A stretch of 64,000 bases of DNA from Streptomyces europaeiscabiei (GCF_036346855.1 NZ_CP107841.1:9304001-9368000), one strand, 5' to 3'; shown: positions 1 through 10,430, numbered from the stretch's first letter. Numbers and translations: made by a program. The notes: generated by a model from the sequence alone, not told the origin.

Positions 1-1
1 G

Positions 2-640
2 GAGATGAGGACACCCGAGCTGTGGCCCTCCATCGGCCGGCCTGTTCCCGGCGTGGAGTTCTCCCTCCTCGTCGGCGGTGAGGTGATCGAGGAGGTAGCG
101 CCCGGCATTCAGGGAGAGCTGGTGATCCGCACCCCGAGCATCACTACGGCGCTCCTCGGCGCCGAGGCCGAGCACGCCGACCGCCTTCTTTCCGACGGTT
201 GGTGGCGCACCTCGGACCTGGGTCACTTCGACGAGGAGGGCCGCGTCTTCATCGTCGGCCGCGCCAGCGAGACGATCATCACCGGCGGCACCAACATCCA
301 GCCTGTCGAGATCGAACGTGCATTTGAAGAGCACCCCGGAGTGCGTGAGGCCGTCGTGGTGGGCGTTCCCGACGAGCAGTGGGGCGAGACCCCGGCGGCG
401 CTGGTCCACGCGCCCGACCTCGACGCCCTCAAGGCGGAGGAGCTCACGGATTGGGTGCGCGGCAAACTGGCCGGATTCAAGAATCCCCGCCACGTCTACC
501 TCTCGAGCGACCCGATTCCTCGGGCCTCCGGCGAGTCCAAGATCGCTCGCGGTGACATCAAGCGGATGCTCCGCGCGTGGGTGGCGGATCCCACCCACGT
601 CCCTGCCAACGTGACAAAGGTGGTGACCCCTCGTGGATGA
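2..640 (+). CDS. Acyl-CoA synthetase (AMP-binding ANL family), C-terminal part
   Basis: Only the last ~212 codons lie in the window; the reading frame is open to the left edge, so the ATG at 5 is internal. The family activates carboxylic acids to acyl-CoA through an acyl-adenylate. Visible family landmarks are GELVIRTP, the ATP-contacting TSDLG, the hinge-region VGRASETIITGG, and GESKIAR near the end, whose lysine is the usual catalytic residue of the C-terminal lid domain. The substrate cannot be told from this half. The stop overlaps the start of the downstream crotonase gene, so the two are translationally coupled and probably act on the same acyl-CoA. Confidence 0.9.
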   Translation, partial: EMRTPELWPSIGRPVPGVEFSLLVGGEVIEEVAPGIQGELVIRTPSITTALLGAEAEHADRLLSDGWWRTSDLGHFDEEGRVFIVGRASETIITGGTNIQPVEIERAFEEHPGVREAVVVGVPDEQWGETPAALVHAPDLDALKAEELTDWVRGKLAGFKNPRHVYLSSDPIPRASGESKIARGDIKRMLRAWVADPTHVPANVTKVVTPRG

Positions 641-1436
641 GGTCGTGGTCGACGGTGCGGACGTGATCGGTTCGGTGCGGCTGAACCGTCCGGAGCGTGG
701 CAACTCGGTGACGCCGGCCGTCGTTACGGAACTCGGTGACGCCGTCCAGAGGCTGTGCGACACGAACGGGGTCAAAGCGGTCGTGCTGACCGGGACGGGT
801 TCGGTGTTCTGCGCCGGGGCCGACGTCCGGGAGATGTTCGACGTGTACCACGGCGACGGCGCCGACGGCCTGATGGACTACCTCGCCGACGTGTGGATGC
901 CCGCTGTGCAACGCACGGTCCGCCTCATCTGGGGCGCCCCGAAGCCGATCGTCGCCGCGTTCAACGGCGCGGCCACGGCCGGTGGGCTCGACTTCGGTCT
1001 GGCCTGTGACGTGCGCGTAGCCGCTTCCACCGCGCGTTTCGCTGAGAGCTACGTCAACCTAGGGATGGTTCCGGTGGCCGGCGGCGCCTACCTGCTGCCC
1101 CTGGTGGCGGGCCTGCCAGCCGCCACCGCTCTGCTGGCATCGGGCGCCTTTGTCAACGCCGACCGGGCTCTCGGCCTCGGCATCGTGAACGAGGTGTGCG
1201 AGCCCGACGAGCTGGATGCCTGCGCATTGCGGTGGGCGTCGGACATGGCTCACGGGCCCGTCGAGACTTTCGCGCGGGTCAAAGGTATCGCCCGCGGTGC
1301 CTCGACACCGGCCTTCGAGACAGCCCTGCGCGACAGCCTCGCCGCGAACATCGCACTGATCGCGCGCCCCGAGGTCAGAGAACGCATCGTTGCCGTCATG
1401 GAAAGGTTCAGTCTCGCGACGGCACAGCGCGGTTGA
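633..1436 (+). CDS. Enoyl-CoA hydratase/isomerase (crotonase superfamily) protein
   Basis: A 267-residue protein starting at a GTG that overlaps the stop of the upstream acyl-CoA ligase. Crotonase landmarks are the oxyanion-hole segment GSVFCAGADVREM (about residues 54-66) and GAATAGGLDFGLACDVRVA. The two glutamates of true enoyl-CoA hydratases are not evident at the expected places: the segment reads FAESYVNLGMVP, with Tyr where PE is usual, and no Glu follows in PAATALLASG. Superfamily membership is therefore secure, but hydratase activity is not; isomerase, thioesterase or lyase variants are possible. It probably works with the ligase just upstream in acid degradation. Confidence 0.88.
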   Translation: MDEVVVDGADVIGSVRLNRPERGNSVTPAVVTELGDAVQRLCDTNGVKAVVLTGTGSVFCAGADVREMFDVYHGDGADGLMDYLADVWMPAVQRTVRLIWGAPKPIVAAFNGAATAGGLDFGLACDVRVAASTARFAESYVNLGMVPVAGGAYLLPLVAGLPAATALLASGAFVNADRALGLGIVNEVCEPDELDACALRWASDMAHGPVETFARVKGIARGASTPAFETALRDSLAANIALIARPEVRERIVAVMERFSLATAQRG

Positions 1437-1780
1437 TTGCTTCAGGTCATTGGGCAGGCTCGCATGCGCGCCGTGGAAGACGGCGCGCCAGTCAGGGCCC
1501 GTGCATGCGGGAGGCGACCTGAGCGCGTAGCTGAGTTGCGGTCGGTGATCGGCTGGCTTGGCGCACTCGGGGGTGAACAGCCGCAGCTCGGCGTACACGG
1601 GACTTTCGTATCAGCCTTCCGACACTCCTCGCGCGCGTCGCGCTCCTCGCCGTAACACCGCTGGGGAGCACGCCGCTCAGGGCGCAGCGGCGCAACCGGG
1701 ACGGGTAAACATGAGTTGCCGGTGAGAAGCTGCCGTCGTTGAAGCATCACCGCTTTTGGCGGTGCGGCCCACGATGCTGA
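1437..1780. other. Intergenic stretch, no gene recognised
   Basis: This lies between two convergent genes, the crotonase gene and moaA. Short open frames occur on both strands but lack ribosome sites and family motifs. I see no convincing terminator hairpin with a U tract. Confidence 0.5.
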
Positions 1781-2770
1781 TCAGCCGCCGATTGCCGACA
1801 TGGGTCTGTCGGGCTGGACGAAGGACGGATCGTCCAGCCCGGCTCCTGCCTTCTTGCCCCACATCGCCAGGCGCCAGATCCGGGCGATCTCCTCGTCCGG
1901 GGCGCCGGAGCGCAGCGCGGCGCGGAGGTCGGTCTCCTCACGGGCGAACAGGCAGGTGCGGACCTGGCCGTCGGCGGTGAGGCGGGTGCGGTCGCAGGCC
2001 GAGCAGAACGGGCGGGTGACGGAGGCGATGACGCCGACGCGGTGCGGACCGCCGTCGACCAGCCAGCGTTCCGCCGGGGCCGAGCCACGCTCGTCCTGGC
2101 CCTCGGGGGTCAGCTCGAAACGGGTGCGCAGGGAGGTCAGGATGTCGCCCGCCGTGACCATGCCGTCGCGCTTCCAGCCGTGCTGGGCGTCCAGGGGCAT
2201 CTGCTCGATGAAGCGCAGCTCGTAGTCGTGTTCCACGGCCCAGGCCAGGAGGTCGGGGGCCTCGTTCTCGTTCAGGCCCGGCATCAGGACCGAGTTGACC
2301 TTGACGGGGGTCAGGCCGGCGTCGCGGGCGGCGGCCAGGCCTTCGAGGACGTCCTGGTGGCGGTCGCGGCGGGTGAGGGTCTTGAAGACGTCCGGGCGGA
2401 TGGTGTCCAGGGAGACGTTCACCCGGTCCAGGCCGGCCGCCTTCAGGGCCGTCGCCGTGCGCTTGAGGCCGATGCCGTTGGTGGTGAGGGACATCTGGGG
2501 GCGGGGGGCGAGGGCCGCCACGCGCTCCACGATGCCGACCAGGCCGGGGCGCAGCAGCGGCTCGCCGCCGGTGAAGCGGACCTCCGTGATGCCCAGGGTG
2601 CGGACGGCTATGTCGATGAGGCGGACGATCTCGTCGTCGCTGAGCAGGTCGGGCTTGGCCAGCCACTGCAGGCCCTCCTCGGGCATGCAGTACGTGCAGC
2701 GCAGATTGCACCGGTCGGTCAGCGAGACCCTCAGGTCGGTGGCCACCCGGCCGTAGGTGTCGATGAGCAC
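1781..2770 (-). CDS. moaA: GTP 3',8-cyclase MoaA (molybdenum cofactor biosynthesis)
   Basis: A radical-SAM enzyme that, with MoaC, converts GTP to cyclic pyranopterin monophosphate in the first step of Mo-cofactor synthesis. The N-terminal [4Fe-4S] motif CNLRCTYCMP and the C-terminal cluster CSACDRTRLTADGQVRTC are present, and the protein ends in Gly-Gly, the catalytically needed tail of MoaA. I chose the GTG at 2770, giving 329 residues starting LIDTYGRVATDLRVSL. It is preceded by GAGGGGG at good spacing and matches the usual family length. The longer frame to 2872 adds a non-conserved extension. The gene lies downstream of, and co-oriented with, the etf genes but is separated by about 290 bp. 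Confidence 0.95.
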   Translation of the reverse strand: MLIDTYGRVATDLRVSLTDRCNLRCTYCMPEEGLQWLAKPDLLSDDEIVRLIDIAVRTLGITEVRFTGGEPLLRPGLVGIVERVAALAPRPQMSLTTNGIGLKRTATALKAAGLDRVNVSLDTIRPDVFKTLTRRDRHQDVLEGLAAARDAGLTPVKVNSVLMPGLNENEAPDLLAWAVEHDYELRFIEQMPLDAQHGWKRDGMVTAGDILTSLRTRFELTPEGQDERGSAPAERWLVDGGPHRVGVIASVTRPFCSACDRTRLTADGQVRTCLFAREETDLRAALRSGAPDEEIARIWRLAMWGKKAGAGLDDPSFVQPDRPMSAIGG

Positions 2771-3060
2771 GTGCGCCCCCCTCGTCGTACCGAACACAAG
2801 GCCCTTGCAGGTCAGAATTGCCGTCTGACAGTGAAGTAATTGCATTGCCGCTTCCCGCGTCGTCACTTCCATGACGTCGGGATGCTGTTGCGCTCGCTGG
2901 GCTCAGTGTCCGACGGATGCTGGGCTCGGCAAGCAATCACCGACTGCCCGCCAGCATGCCATCGCGCAAGACTGCGGTGGGAGGGAGTTTCTTGTCCCTG
3001 GCTGCGGCGCAGCTCGAGGCGCGCTCAGTTTTCCCTGACGTTTTGTCATTAGGAGGTGCG

Positions 3061-5331
3061 TTATGGCTCGGGCACGGGCGGGGAGGGCTTCGTGGTCGCG
3101 GGCCAGGTGTTAGTGGAGTGTGCTGTGGTCTTGACGGACTCCAGGAGCAGCTGGGCGACGTCGACGACCGTGATGGACTCCTTGGCCTTGCCTTCGTTCT
3201 TCTTGCCGTTGACCGAGTCGGTCAGCATGACGAGGCAGAACGGGCAGGCGGTGGAGACGATGTCCGGGTTGAGGGAGAGGGCCTCGTCGACGCGCTCGTT
3301 GTTGATGCGCTTGCCGATCCGCTCCTCCATCCACATCCGCGCGCCACCGGCGCCACAGCAGAAGCCGCGCTCCTTGTGGCGGTGCATCTCCTGCTGACGC
3401 AGGCCCGGGACGGCGGACATGATCTCGCGCGGGGGCGTGTAGATCTTGTTGTGCCGGCCCAGGTAGCAGGGGTCGTGGTAGGTGATCAGGCCCTCGACCG
3501 GGGTCACCGGGATCAGCTTGCCCTCGTCGATGAGGTGCTGGAGCAGCTGGGTGTGGTGGATGACCTCGTAGTCGCCGCCGAGCTGCGGGTACTCGTTGCC
3601 GAGGGTGTTGAGGCAGTGCGGGCAGGTGGCGACGATCTTCTTGGCCGACTTGGGCTTCTTCGTCGACTCGTCCTCGTCGTCCTCGCCGAAGGCCATGTTC
3701 AGCGCGGCGACGTTCTCCATGCCGAGCTCCTGGAACAGGGGCTCGTTGCCGAGGCGGCGGGCGGAGTCACCGGTGCACTTCTCGTCGCCGCCCATGATGG
3801 CGAACTTGACGCCCGCCATGTGGAGCAGCTCCGCGAAGGCCTTGGTGGTCTTCTTGGCCCGGTCCTCCAGCGCGCCGGCGCAGCCGACCCAGTACAGGTA
3901 CTCGACCTCGGAGAGGTCCTCGATGTCCTTGCCGACGACCGGGACCTCGAACTCGACCTCCTTGAGCCACTCCAGGCGCTGCTTCTTCGCCAGGCCCCAG
4001 GGGTTGCCCTTCTTCTCCAGGTTCTTGAGCATCGTGCCCGCCTCGGACGGGAACGCGGACTCGATCATCACCTGGTAGCGGCGCATGTCGACGATGTGGT
4101 CGACATGCTCGATGTCGACGGGGCACTGCTCGACACAGGCACCGCAGGTCGTGCAGGACCACAGGACGTCGGGGTCGATGACGCCGTTCTCCTCGACGGT
4201 CCCGATCAGCGGCCGCTCGGCCTCGGCGAGGGCGGCTGCGGGCACGTCCTTGAGCTGCTCCTCGGACGCCTTCTCCTCGCCCTCCATGGTCTTGCCGCCA
4301 CCGGCGAGGAGGTAGGGGGCCTTGGCGTGCGCGTGGTCCCGCAGCGACATGATCAGCAGCTTGGGGGACAGCGGCTTGCCGGTGTTCCAGGCCGGGCACT
4401 GCGACTGACAGCGACCGCACTCGGTACAGGTGGAGAAGTCGAGGATGCCCTTCCAGGAGAACTGCTCGACCTGGGACACACCGAAGACGTCGTCGTCACC
4501 GGGGTCGGTGAAGTCGATCGGCTTGCCGCCGGAGGTCATCGGCTGCAGTCCGCCCAGCGCGGTGGCGCCGTCGGCGTTGCGCTTGAACCAGATGTTCGGG
4601 AAGCCGAGGAAACGGTGCCAGGCGACACCCATGTTGGTGTTCAGCGAGACCGTGATCATCCAGATCAGCGAGACGCCGATCTTGATCATCGCGGTGAAGT
4701 ACACCAGGTTCTGGAGGGTGGAGGGGTCGATGTCCTTGAAGGCGAGGACCAGCGGGTACGAGGCGAAGTACCCGGCCTCGTAGTGGTCCACGTGGTGGAT
4801 GGCGCCCTCAAGGCCGCGCAGCGTGTAGATCGCGAGGCCGATGGTGAGGATGACGTACTCGACGAAGTACGCCTGCCAGGCCTTGGAGCCCGCGAAACGC
4901 GACTTGCGGCCGGCCCGGGAGGGCAGGTTGAGCAGCCGGATGGCGATCAGCACCAGGATGCCGAGGATCGTCATCACACCGATGAACTCGATGTACATCT
5001 CGAACGGCAGGAAGCCGCCGATCACCGGCAGCGTCCAGTCCGCCTGGAACAGCTGGCCGTACGCCTGGGCGAGGGTCGGCGGCAGCGTCAGGAAGCCGAT
5101 CGCGACGAACCAGTGGGCGAAGCCGACGATCCCCCACCGGTTCATCCGGGTGTGGCCGAGGAACTCCTTGGCCAGGGTGATCGAGCGCGCCTTCGGGTCG
5201 TCCGTACGGCTGCCCGCCGGTACCGGCTGACCGAGCTTCACGAACCGGTAGATCTGCGCCACGGCTCGGGCGATGAGCGCAACGCCGACCACGGTCAGGA
5301 CCAGCGACACGATGATCGCGGCGAGTTGCAT
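3061..5331 (-). CDS. Membrane-bound Fe-S oxidoreductase (HdrD/EtfD-like, CCG domains)
   Basis: A 756-residue protein. The first ~270 residues contain several membrane helices and resemble the nitrate-reductase gamma-type quinone-side domain. Next come two 4Fe-4S ferredoxin motifs (CTECGRCQSQCP and CTTCGACVEQCP), then two cysteine-rich CCG modules with CPHC, DPCYLG, FCCGAGG and CPFC. Such proteins pass electrons from electron-transfer flavoprotein to membrane quinone, an alternative to ETF-QO. The location directly downstream of etfB-etfA on the same strand supports that role. The start is the ATG at 5331 with GGAAG upstream at slightly long spacing. On the opposite strand this gene generates a very long spurious open frame. 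Confidence 0.9.
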   Translation of the reverse strand: MQLAAIIVSLVLTVVGVALIARAVAQIYRFVKLGQPVPAGSRTDDPKARSITLAKEFLGHTRMNRWGIVGFAHWFVAIGFLTLPPTLAQAYGQLFQADWTLPVIGGFLPFEMYIEFIGVMTILGILVLIAIRLLNLPSRAGRKSRFAGSKAWQAYFVEYVILTIGLAIYTLRGLEGAIHHVDHYEAGYFASYPLVLAFKDIDPSTLQNLVYFTAMIKIGVSLIWMITVSLNTNMGVAWHRFLGFPNIWFKRNADGATALGGLQPMTSGGKPIDFTDPGDDDVFGVSQVEQFSWKGILDFSTCTECGRCQSQCPAWNTGKPLSPKLLIMSLRDHAHAKAPYLLAGGGKTMEGEEKASEEQLKDVPAAALAEAERPLIGTVEENGVIDPDVLWSCTTCGACVEQCPVDIEHVDHIVDMRRYQVMIESAFPSEAGTMLKNLEKKGNPWGLAKKQRLEWLKEVEFEVPVVGKDIEDLSEVEYLYWVGCAGALEDRAKKTTKAFAELLHMAGVKFAIMGGDEKCTGDSARRLGNEPLFQELGMENVAALNMAFGEDDEDESTKKPKSAKKIVATCPHCLNTLGNEYPQLGGDYEVIHHTQLLQHLIDEGKLIPVTPVEGLITYHDPCYLGRHNKIYTPPREIMSAVPGLRQQEMHRHKERGFCCGAGGARMWMEERIGKRINNERVDEALSLNPDIVSTACPFCLVMLTDSVNGKKNEGKAKESITVVDVAQLLLESVKTTAHSTNTWPATTKPSPPVPEP

Positions 5332-5409
5332 TGGGGGATCACTTCCTCAGCGTTTCCGGACGGGCTGTCTCGCGCCCGCGAGCGCTGTGTACAGAGTTGG
5401 GCGCACGTC

Positions 5410-6372
5410 TCAGCCCTTGCGGGCGTTGATCTCCTCGGTGAGCTGGGGGACGACGTCGAAGAGGTCGCCGACGACGCCGTAGTCGACGAGGTCGAAGATC
5501 GGGGCCTCGGCGTCCTTGTTGACGGCCACGATGGTCTTGGAGGTCTGCATGCCGGCGCGGTGCTGGATGGCGCCGGAGATGCCGTTGGCGATGTACAGCT
5601 GCGGGGAGACGGACTTGCCGGTCTGGCCGACCTGGTTGGTGTGCGGGTACCAGCCGGCGTCCACGGCGGCGCGGGAGGCGCCCACGGCCGCGCCGAGGGA
5701 GTCGGCGAGGGATTCGATGAGCGCGAAGTTCTCGCTGCCGTTGACGCCGCGGCCGCCGGAGACGACGATCGCGGCCTCGGTCAGCTCCGGACGCCCGGTC
5801 GACTCGCGCGGGGTGCGGCCGGTGACCTTGGTGCCGGTGGCCAGCGCGCCGAACGTCACCGCGAGGGCCTCGACCGCACCGGCGGCTGGGGCGGCCTCGA
5901 CGGCGGCGGAGTTGGGCTTGACGGTGATGACCGGGGTGCCCTTGGCGACCCGGGACTTGGTGGTGAAGGAGGCCGCGAACACCGACTGGGTGGCCACCGG
6001 GCCCTCGTCGGACGCTTCGAGGTCGACGGCGTCGGTGATGATGCCGGAACCGATGCGCAGCGCCAGGCGGGCGGCGATCTCCTTGCCCTCGGCGGAGGAG
6101 GGGACGAGAACGGCGGCCGGGGACACGGCCTCGTACGCGGCCTGCAGCGCGTCGACCTTGGGGACGACGAGGTAGTCGGCGTACTCGGCGGCGTCGTGCG
6201 TGAGGACCTTGACCGCACCGTGCTCGGCGAGGGCGGCGGCCGTGTCGGCGGCACCGGAACCGAGGGCGACGGCGACGGGCTCGCCGATGCGGCGGGCCAG
6301 GGTCAGCAGCTCCAGGGTGGGCTTGCGGACGGCGCCGTCCACGTGGTCGACGTAGACGAGAACTTCAGCCAT
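5410..6372 (-). CDS. etfA: Electron transfer flavoprotein, alpha subunit
   Basis: A 320-residue FAD-binding subunit of ETF, which accepts electrons from acyl-CoA dehydrogenases. The C-terminal FAD domain shows the characteristic [37 protein letters not shown] and [13 protein letters not shown] segments. The start ATG has AGGAGAG upstream. It sits between etfB and the Fe-S oxidoreductase with short gaps (about 80 bp each side), indicating one transcription unit etfB-etfA-etfD. Confidence 0.96.
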   Translation of the reverse strand: MAEVLVYVDHVDGAVRKPTLELLTLARRIGEPVAVALGSGAADTAAALAEHGAVKVLTHDAAEYADYLVVPKVDALQAAYEAVSPAAVLVPSSAEGKEIAARLALRIGSGIITDAVDLEASDEGPVATQSVFAASFTTKSRVAKGTPVITVKPNSAAVEAAPAAGAVEALAVTFGALATGTKVTGRTPRESTGRPELTEAAIVVSGGRGVNGSENFALIESLADSLGAAVGASRAAVDAGWYPHTNQVGQTGKSVSPQLYIANGISGAIQHRAGMQTSKTIVAVNKDAEAPIFDLVDYGVVGDLFDVVPQLTEEINARKG

Positions 6373-6455
6373 GGGATTGCTCTCCTGCGGATTGCGAAGG
6401 CTTGAGGGGAGGGGCGGGCCTCAGCCGGGCCGTGGGCCGCGGCGGGCCGCAGGGG

Positions 6456-7241
6456 CTAGATGAACTTCTGGCCCGCGAGGAACTCGGCGAGCTGCTTGCC
6501 GCCCTCGCCCTCGTCCTTGACGATCGTTCCGGCGGTGCGCGCCGGGCGCTGGGCCGCGGAGTCGACAGCCGTCCAGGCGCCCTCCAGGCCGACCTCTTCG
6601 GCCTCGATGTCGAGGTCGGACAGGTCCCAGGACTGCACCGGCTTCTTCTTCGCCGCCATGATGCCCTTGAAGGACGGGTAACGCGCCTCGCCCGACTGGT
6701 CGGTGACCGAGACCACGGCCGGCAGGGAGGCCTGAAGCTGCTCGCTCGCGGCGTCGCCGTCACGGCGGCCCTTGACCGTGCCGTCCTCGACGGAGATCTC
6801 GGAGAGCAGCGTGACCTGCGGGACACCCAGACGCTCGGCCAGCAGCGCCGGGACGACACCCATCGTGCCGTCGGTGGAGGCCATGCCGGAGATCACCAGG
6901 TCGTAGCCGGCCTTCTCGATCGCCTTGGCCAGCACCAGGGAGGTGCCGAGGGCATCGGTGCCGTGCAGGTCGTCGTCCTCGACGTGGATCGCCTTGTCGG
7001 CGCCCATCGACAGCGCCTTGCGCAGCGCGTCCTTGGCGTCCTCCGGACCCACGGTCAGCACGGTGATCTCGGCGTCGTCGGCCTCGTCGGCGATCTGCAG
7101 CGCCTGCTCCACCGCGTACTCGTCCAGCTCGGAGAGCAGGCCGTCCACGTCGTCACGGTCGACGGTCAGGTCATCGGCGAAGTGCCGGTCGCCAGTGGCG
7201 TCGGGCACGTACTTCACAGTGACAACGATCCTCAAGCTCAA
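6456..7241 (-). CDS. etfB: Electron transfer flavoprotein, beta subunit
   Basis: The AMP-binding subunit of ETF, partner of EtfA. The N-terminal SLRIVVTVKYVPDATGDRHF and the recognition-loop region (DEYAVEQALQIADE, ALSMGADKAIHV) are typical. The frame is open to an ATG at 7256, but I favour the TTG at 7241, giving 261 residues. AAGGGG lies 6 nt ahead of it, and the conserved protein begins there, whereas the extra MKGHA is not conserved in family members I know. It is first in the etf operon; the region upstream is AT-rich and divergent with pntA. Confidence 0.94.
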   Translation of the reverse strand: MSLRIVVTVKYVPDATGDRHFADDLTVDRDDVDGLLSELDEYAVEQALQIADEADDAEITVLTVGPEDAKDALRKALSMGADKAIHVEDDDLHGTDALGTSLVLAKAIEKAGYDLVISGMASTDGTMGVVPALLAERLGVPQVTLLSEISVEDGTVKGRRDGDAASEQLQASLPAVVSVTDQSGEARYPSFKGIMAAKKKPVQSWDLSDLDIEAEEVGLEGAWTAVDSAAQRPARTAGTIVKDEGEGGKQLAEFLAGQKFI

Positions 7242-7446
7242 GGCATGCCCCTTCATAAACGATCTCTACAGTGGCGTACTTTATTGACAATGCGAGAAGA
7301 GTATGACATTTAAATTCTTGTTAGATCAATACTGACTGCTTCCAGGGCACCGGTACGGACCGACGCATCGGCCGTGGCTGGGCGGCCGCACGCCAACGCC
7401 CGTGGATGCCTCGACACCTGGCGTGCCGGACGTGAAGGAGGTCGCC
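7242..7446. promoter_or_regulatory. Divergent promoter region between etfB and pntA
   Basis: About 200 bp between divergent operons, markedly AT-rich around 7275-7330 compared with its surroundings. A good sigma70-like -35 box TTGACA lies at 7284-7289 on the plus strand, with an ATTTAA-like -10 about 18 bp downstream, which would serve pntA. A matching minus-strand promoter for etfB is less clear. No strong operator palindrome was seen. Confidence 0.4.
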
Positions 7447-8976
7447 GTGCTCATCGGTGTGGTGAAGGAGTCCAAACCGGGCGAGTCGCGGGTCGCGACC
7501 ACGCCAACGACCGCCGCGCAGCTGCTGAAGCTCGGCTACGAAGTGGTGGTCGAGCCGGGTGCGGGTGCGGCATCGAGCTTTCCCGACGACGCGTACGCCG
7601 AGGCGGGCGCCACCATCGGTGATCCCCTGGCGGCCGACATCGTGTTCGGGGTAAACCCGCCGTCGGCGGAACAGCTGGACGGGCTGCGCGAAGGTGCCAC
7701 GCTCGTCAGCCAGTTGGGGCTGGCGGGGAAGCCCGACCGAGTGGAGGACCTGGCCGGCCGGCCGATCACCGTGCTCGCCATGGACGCCGTACCGCGAATC
7801 TCGCGTGCCCAGTCGCTGGACGTGCTGTCCTCGATGGCCAACATCGCCGGCTACCGAGCCGTGGTCGAGGCGGCCCATGCGTTCGGCCGGTTCTTCACCG
7901 GCCAGGTCACGGCCGCGGGCAAGGTACCTCCGGCCAAGGTGCTGGTCGCCGGTGCCGGTGTCGCCGGCCTCGCGGCGATCGGCGCCGCCGGCAGTCTGGG
8001 CGCGGTGGTGCGTGCCACCGACCCGCGACCGGAGGTGGCCGACCAGGTCAGGTCACTCGGGGGCGAGTACCTGGCGATCGAGTCCCCCGAGGCGGCGGTC
8101 AGCGCGACCGGATACGCCAGAGAGATGGGGGACGGCTACAAGGCGCGTGAGGTAGAGCTGTACGCCACGCAGTGTCAGGACGTCGACATCGTCATCACCA
8201 CCGCCCTCATCCCAGGGAGGCCGGCGCCGCGACTGATCACCGCCGAGATGGTGGCCGACATGAAGCCGGGCAGCGTGATCGTGGACATGGCCGCGTCCAA
8301 CGGCGGCAACGTGGCGGGCTCCGTCGCGGGTCACAAGGTGGTCACCGACAACGGGGTGACCATCATCGGCTACACCGACCTCGCGGGCCGGCTTCCCGCC
8401 CAGGCCTCCCAGCTGTATGGCACCAACCTGGTCAACCTCATGAAGCTGCTGACGCCGGACAAGGACGGCACGCTGGTGCTGGACTTCGACGATGTCGTGC
8501 AGCGTTCGATGACCGTGGTACGTAAGGGGGAGCTGACCTGGCCTCCGCCGCCGGTGCAGGTGTCGGTGACTCCGACGGCGGCGCCTGCGGCGACGCCGGT
8601 TCGGGACGAGAGCGCGGCTCCGCGAGTCATCTCCCCCGCCAAGCGGTTCACGGCGGTCGCGGCGGTCGGCGCACTGCTGTTCGTGACGGCCGCGCTGTCG
8701 CCGCGCGCACTCCAGGGCCATCTGACCGTCTTCGCTCTCGCGATCGTGGTCGGCTACTACGTGATCGGGCATGTGCACCATGCCCTGCACACTCCGCTGA
8801 TGTCGGTGACCAACGCGATCTCCGGCGTCATCGTGGTCGGGGCGCTGCTGCAGATCGGCCACGGGGACACGGCGATCACGGCCGTCTCGTCCGTCGCGAT
8901 CCTGCTCGCCGCCATCAACATATTCGGTGGGTTCGCCGTCACCCGGCGCATGCTCGCCATGTTCTCCAGGAGCTGA
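7447..8976 (+). CDS. pntA: Proton-translocating NAD(P)+ transhydrogenase, alpha subunit (PntA)
   Basis: A 509-residue protein with the E. coli-type architecture. An N-terminal NAD-binding dI domain (alanine dehydrogenase/PNT fold, Rossmann [14 protein letters not shown] near residue 166) joins a C-terminal membrane dII part of about four helices from residue ~397. With PntB it couples hydride transfer between NADH and NADP+ to proton movement, supplying NADPH. The frame opens at 7402, but the GTG at 7447 is preceded by AAGGAGG at 5 nt and starts the conserved [14 protein letters not shown], so I use it. PntB follows after 6 nt. Confidence 0.95.
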   Translation: MLIGVVKESKPGESRVATTPTTAAQLLKLGYEVVVEPGAGAASSFPDDAYAEAGATIGDPLAADIVFGVNPPSAEQLDGLREGATLVSQLGLAGKPDRVEDLAGRPITVLAMDAVPRISRAQSLDVLSSMANIAGYRAVVEAAHAFGRFFTGQVTAAGKVPPAKVLVAGAGVAGLAAIGAAGSLGAVVRATDPRPEVADQVRSLGGEYLAIESPEAAVSATGYAREMGDGYKAREVELYATQCQDVDIVITTALIPGRPAPRLITAEMVADMKPGSVIVDMAASNGGNVAGSVAGHKVVTDNGVTIIGYTDLAGRLPAQASQLYGTNLVNLMKLLTPDKDGTLVLDFDDVVQRSMTVVRKGELTWPPPPVQVSVTPTAAPAATPVRDESAAPRVISPAKRFTAVAAVGALLFVTAALSPRALQGHLTVFALAIVVGYYVIGHVHHALHTPLMSVTNAISGVIVVGALLQIGHGDTAITAVSSVAILLAAINIFGGFAVTRRMLAMFSRS

Positions 8977-8982
8977 CTCCGC

Positions 8983-10401
8983 ATGGCTGTCGACACCGCC
9001 GCACAGGCGGCATACATCGTCTCGGCACTGCTGTTCATCCTGGCCCTGGCGGGCCTGTCGAGACACGAAACCGCCAAGGCCGGCAATACCTTCGGCATCG
9101 TCGGCATGACGGTGGCGCTGATCGCGACGGTCGCGCTGGCCATCGACCAGGACCTGGAGAACTCTGGCCTCGGCCTGCTGATCGGCGCCACCGCCGTCGG
9201 TGCCCTCATCGGGCTCCGACGGGCCAAGGCGGTGGAGATGACCGGTATGCCGGAGCTGATCGCGCTCCTGCACAGCTTTGTTGGGCTGGCCGCGGTCATG
9301 GTCGGCTGGAACGGATACCTCCACGTCGAGGCGGACCTCGACGGCAGCGGAGCGCAGGCGCTGCGCGTCACGGACACACTGGGCATTCACCATGCCGAGG
9401 TGTTCGTCGGCGTGTTCATCGGCGCGGTGACGTTCACCGGTTCCGTCGTGGCCTTCCTCAAGCTGTCCGCACGGATGAAGTCCGCGCCGCTGACGCTTCC
9501 CGGCAAGAACGCCCTCAACGTCGGCGCCCTCCTTGCGTTCGCCGTGCTGACCACCTGGTTCGTGATCGAGCCGAGTTTCTGGCTTCTGGTGGCGGTCACC
9601 GCGATCGCATTGCTGCTCGGGTGGCACCTGGTGGCCTCGATCGGCGGCGGTGACATGCCGGTCGTGGTGTCCATGCTGAACAGCTACTCCGGCTGGGCCG
9701 CGGCCGCGTCGGGTTTCCTCCTGGAGAACGACCTGCTGATCATCACGGGTGCCTTGGTCGGTTCCTCCGGCGCGTACCTGTCCTACATCATGTGTAAGGC
9801 GATGAACCGGTCCTTCATCTCCGTGATCGCCGGTGGCTTCGGGATCGAGGCGGGACCGGGCGGTGACCAGGACTACGGCGAGCACCGCGAGATCGGTGCC
9901 GAAGGCGTCGCAGAGATGCTCACCGGCGCCGACTCAGTGATCATCACCCCCGGCTACGGTATGGCGGTCGCGCAGGCGCAGCACGGTGTGGCCGAACTGA
10001 CCCGCATCTTGAGGGAGAAGGGCAAGGACGTCCGCTTCGGGATTCATCCGGTCGCCGGGCGGCTCCCCGGCCACATGAATGTGTTGCTGGCCGAGGCCAG
10101 AGTGCCCTACGACATCGTGCTGGAGATGGACGAGATCAACGACGACTTCGACGGCACGTCGGTGGTGCTCGTCATTGGCGCCAACGACACTGTCAACCCG
10201 TCGGCGATGGACGACCCCGGCAGCCCGATCGCCGGTATGCCGGTACTGCGGGTCTGGGATGCCGACAACGTCGTGGTCTTCAAGCGGTCCATGGCCTCCG
10301 GTTACGCCGGCGTGCAGAACCCGCTGTTCTTCCGGGAGAACTCGGCGATGCTGTTCGGCGACGCCAAGGAGCGTGTCGAGGACATCCTCCGCGCACTCTG
10401 A
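8983..10401 (+). CDS. pntB: Proton-translocating NAD(P)+ transhydrogenase, beta subunit (PntB)
   Basis: A 472-residue membrane protein. About nine helices form the rest of dII, followed by the cytosolic NADP(H)-binding dIII domain from about residue 315. dIII shows [32 protein letters not shown] and [12 protein letters not shown], the classic transhydrogenase dIII signatures. The start ATG lies 6 nt after the pntA stop with CCAGGAG upstream, so both are made from one mRNA. A strong hairpin lies just after the stop. Confidence 0.96.
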   Translation: MAVDTAAQAAYIVSALLFILALAGLSRHETAKAGNTFGIVGMTVALIATVALAIDQDLENSGLGLLIGATAVGALIGLRRAKAVEMTGMPELIALLHSFVGLAAVMVGWNGYLHVEADLDGSGAQALRVTDTLGIHHAEVFVGVFIGAVTFTGSVVAFLKLSARMKSAPLTLPGKNALNVGALLAFAVLTTWFVIEPSFWLLVAVTAIALLLGWHLVASIGGGDMPVVVSMLNSYSGWAAAASGFLLENDLLIITGALVGSSGAYLSYIMCKAMNRSFISVIAGGFGIEAGPGGDQDYGEHREIGAEGVAEMLTGADSVIITPGYGMAVAQAQHGVAELTRILREKGKDVRFGIHPVAGRLPGHMNVLLAEARVPYDIVLEMDEINDDFDGTSVVLVIGANDTVNPSAMDDPGSPIAGMPVLRVWDADNVVVFKRSMASGYAGVQNPLFFRENSAMLFGDAKERVEDILRAL

Positions 10402-10414
10402 CGCCGTTTCGGTC

Positions 10415-10430
10415 GGCCGCTGACGCGGCC
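10415..10430 (+). terminator. Hairpin after pntB
   Basis: A perfect 6-bp GC stem (GGCCGC / GCGGCC) with loop TGAC, 14 nt after the pntB stop. There is no U tract, as is common for Streptomyces terminators. Confidence 0.5.

Noticed and set aside
2823..2829. GTCTGAC upstream of moaA as a catabolic operator
   Set aside because: moaA is a housekeeping gene; this copy shows that the heptamer occurs by chance and cannot by itself mark a regulon.
2917..6405. 1162-codon plus-strand open frame
   Set aside because: It is wholly antisense to etfA and the Fe-S oxidoreductase, which have clear family motifs. Its composition (Gly/Leu/Asp/Val-rich) is that of a GC-rich shadow frame.
8053..9885. 610-codon minus-strand frame over pntA/pntB
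   Set aside because: Antisense to two well-supported genes; His/Arg/Gly-rich low-information product.
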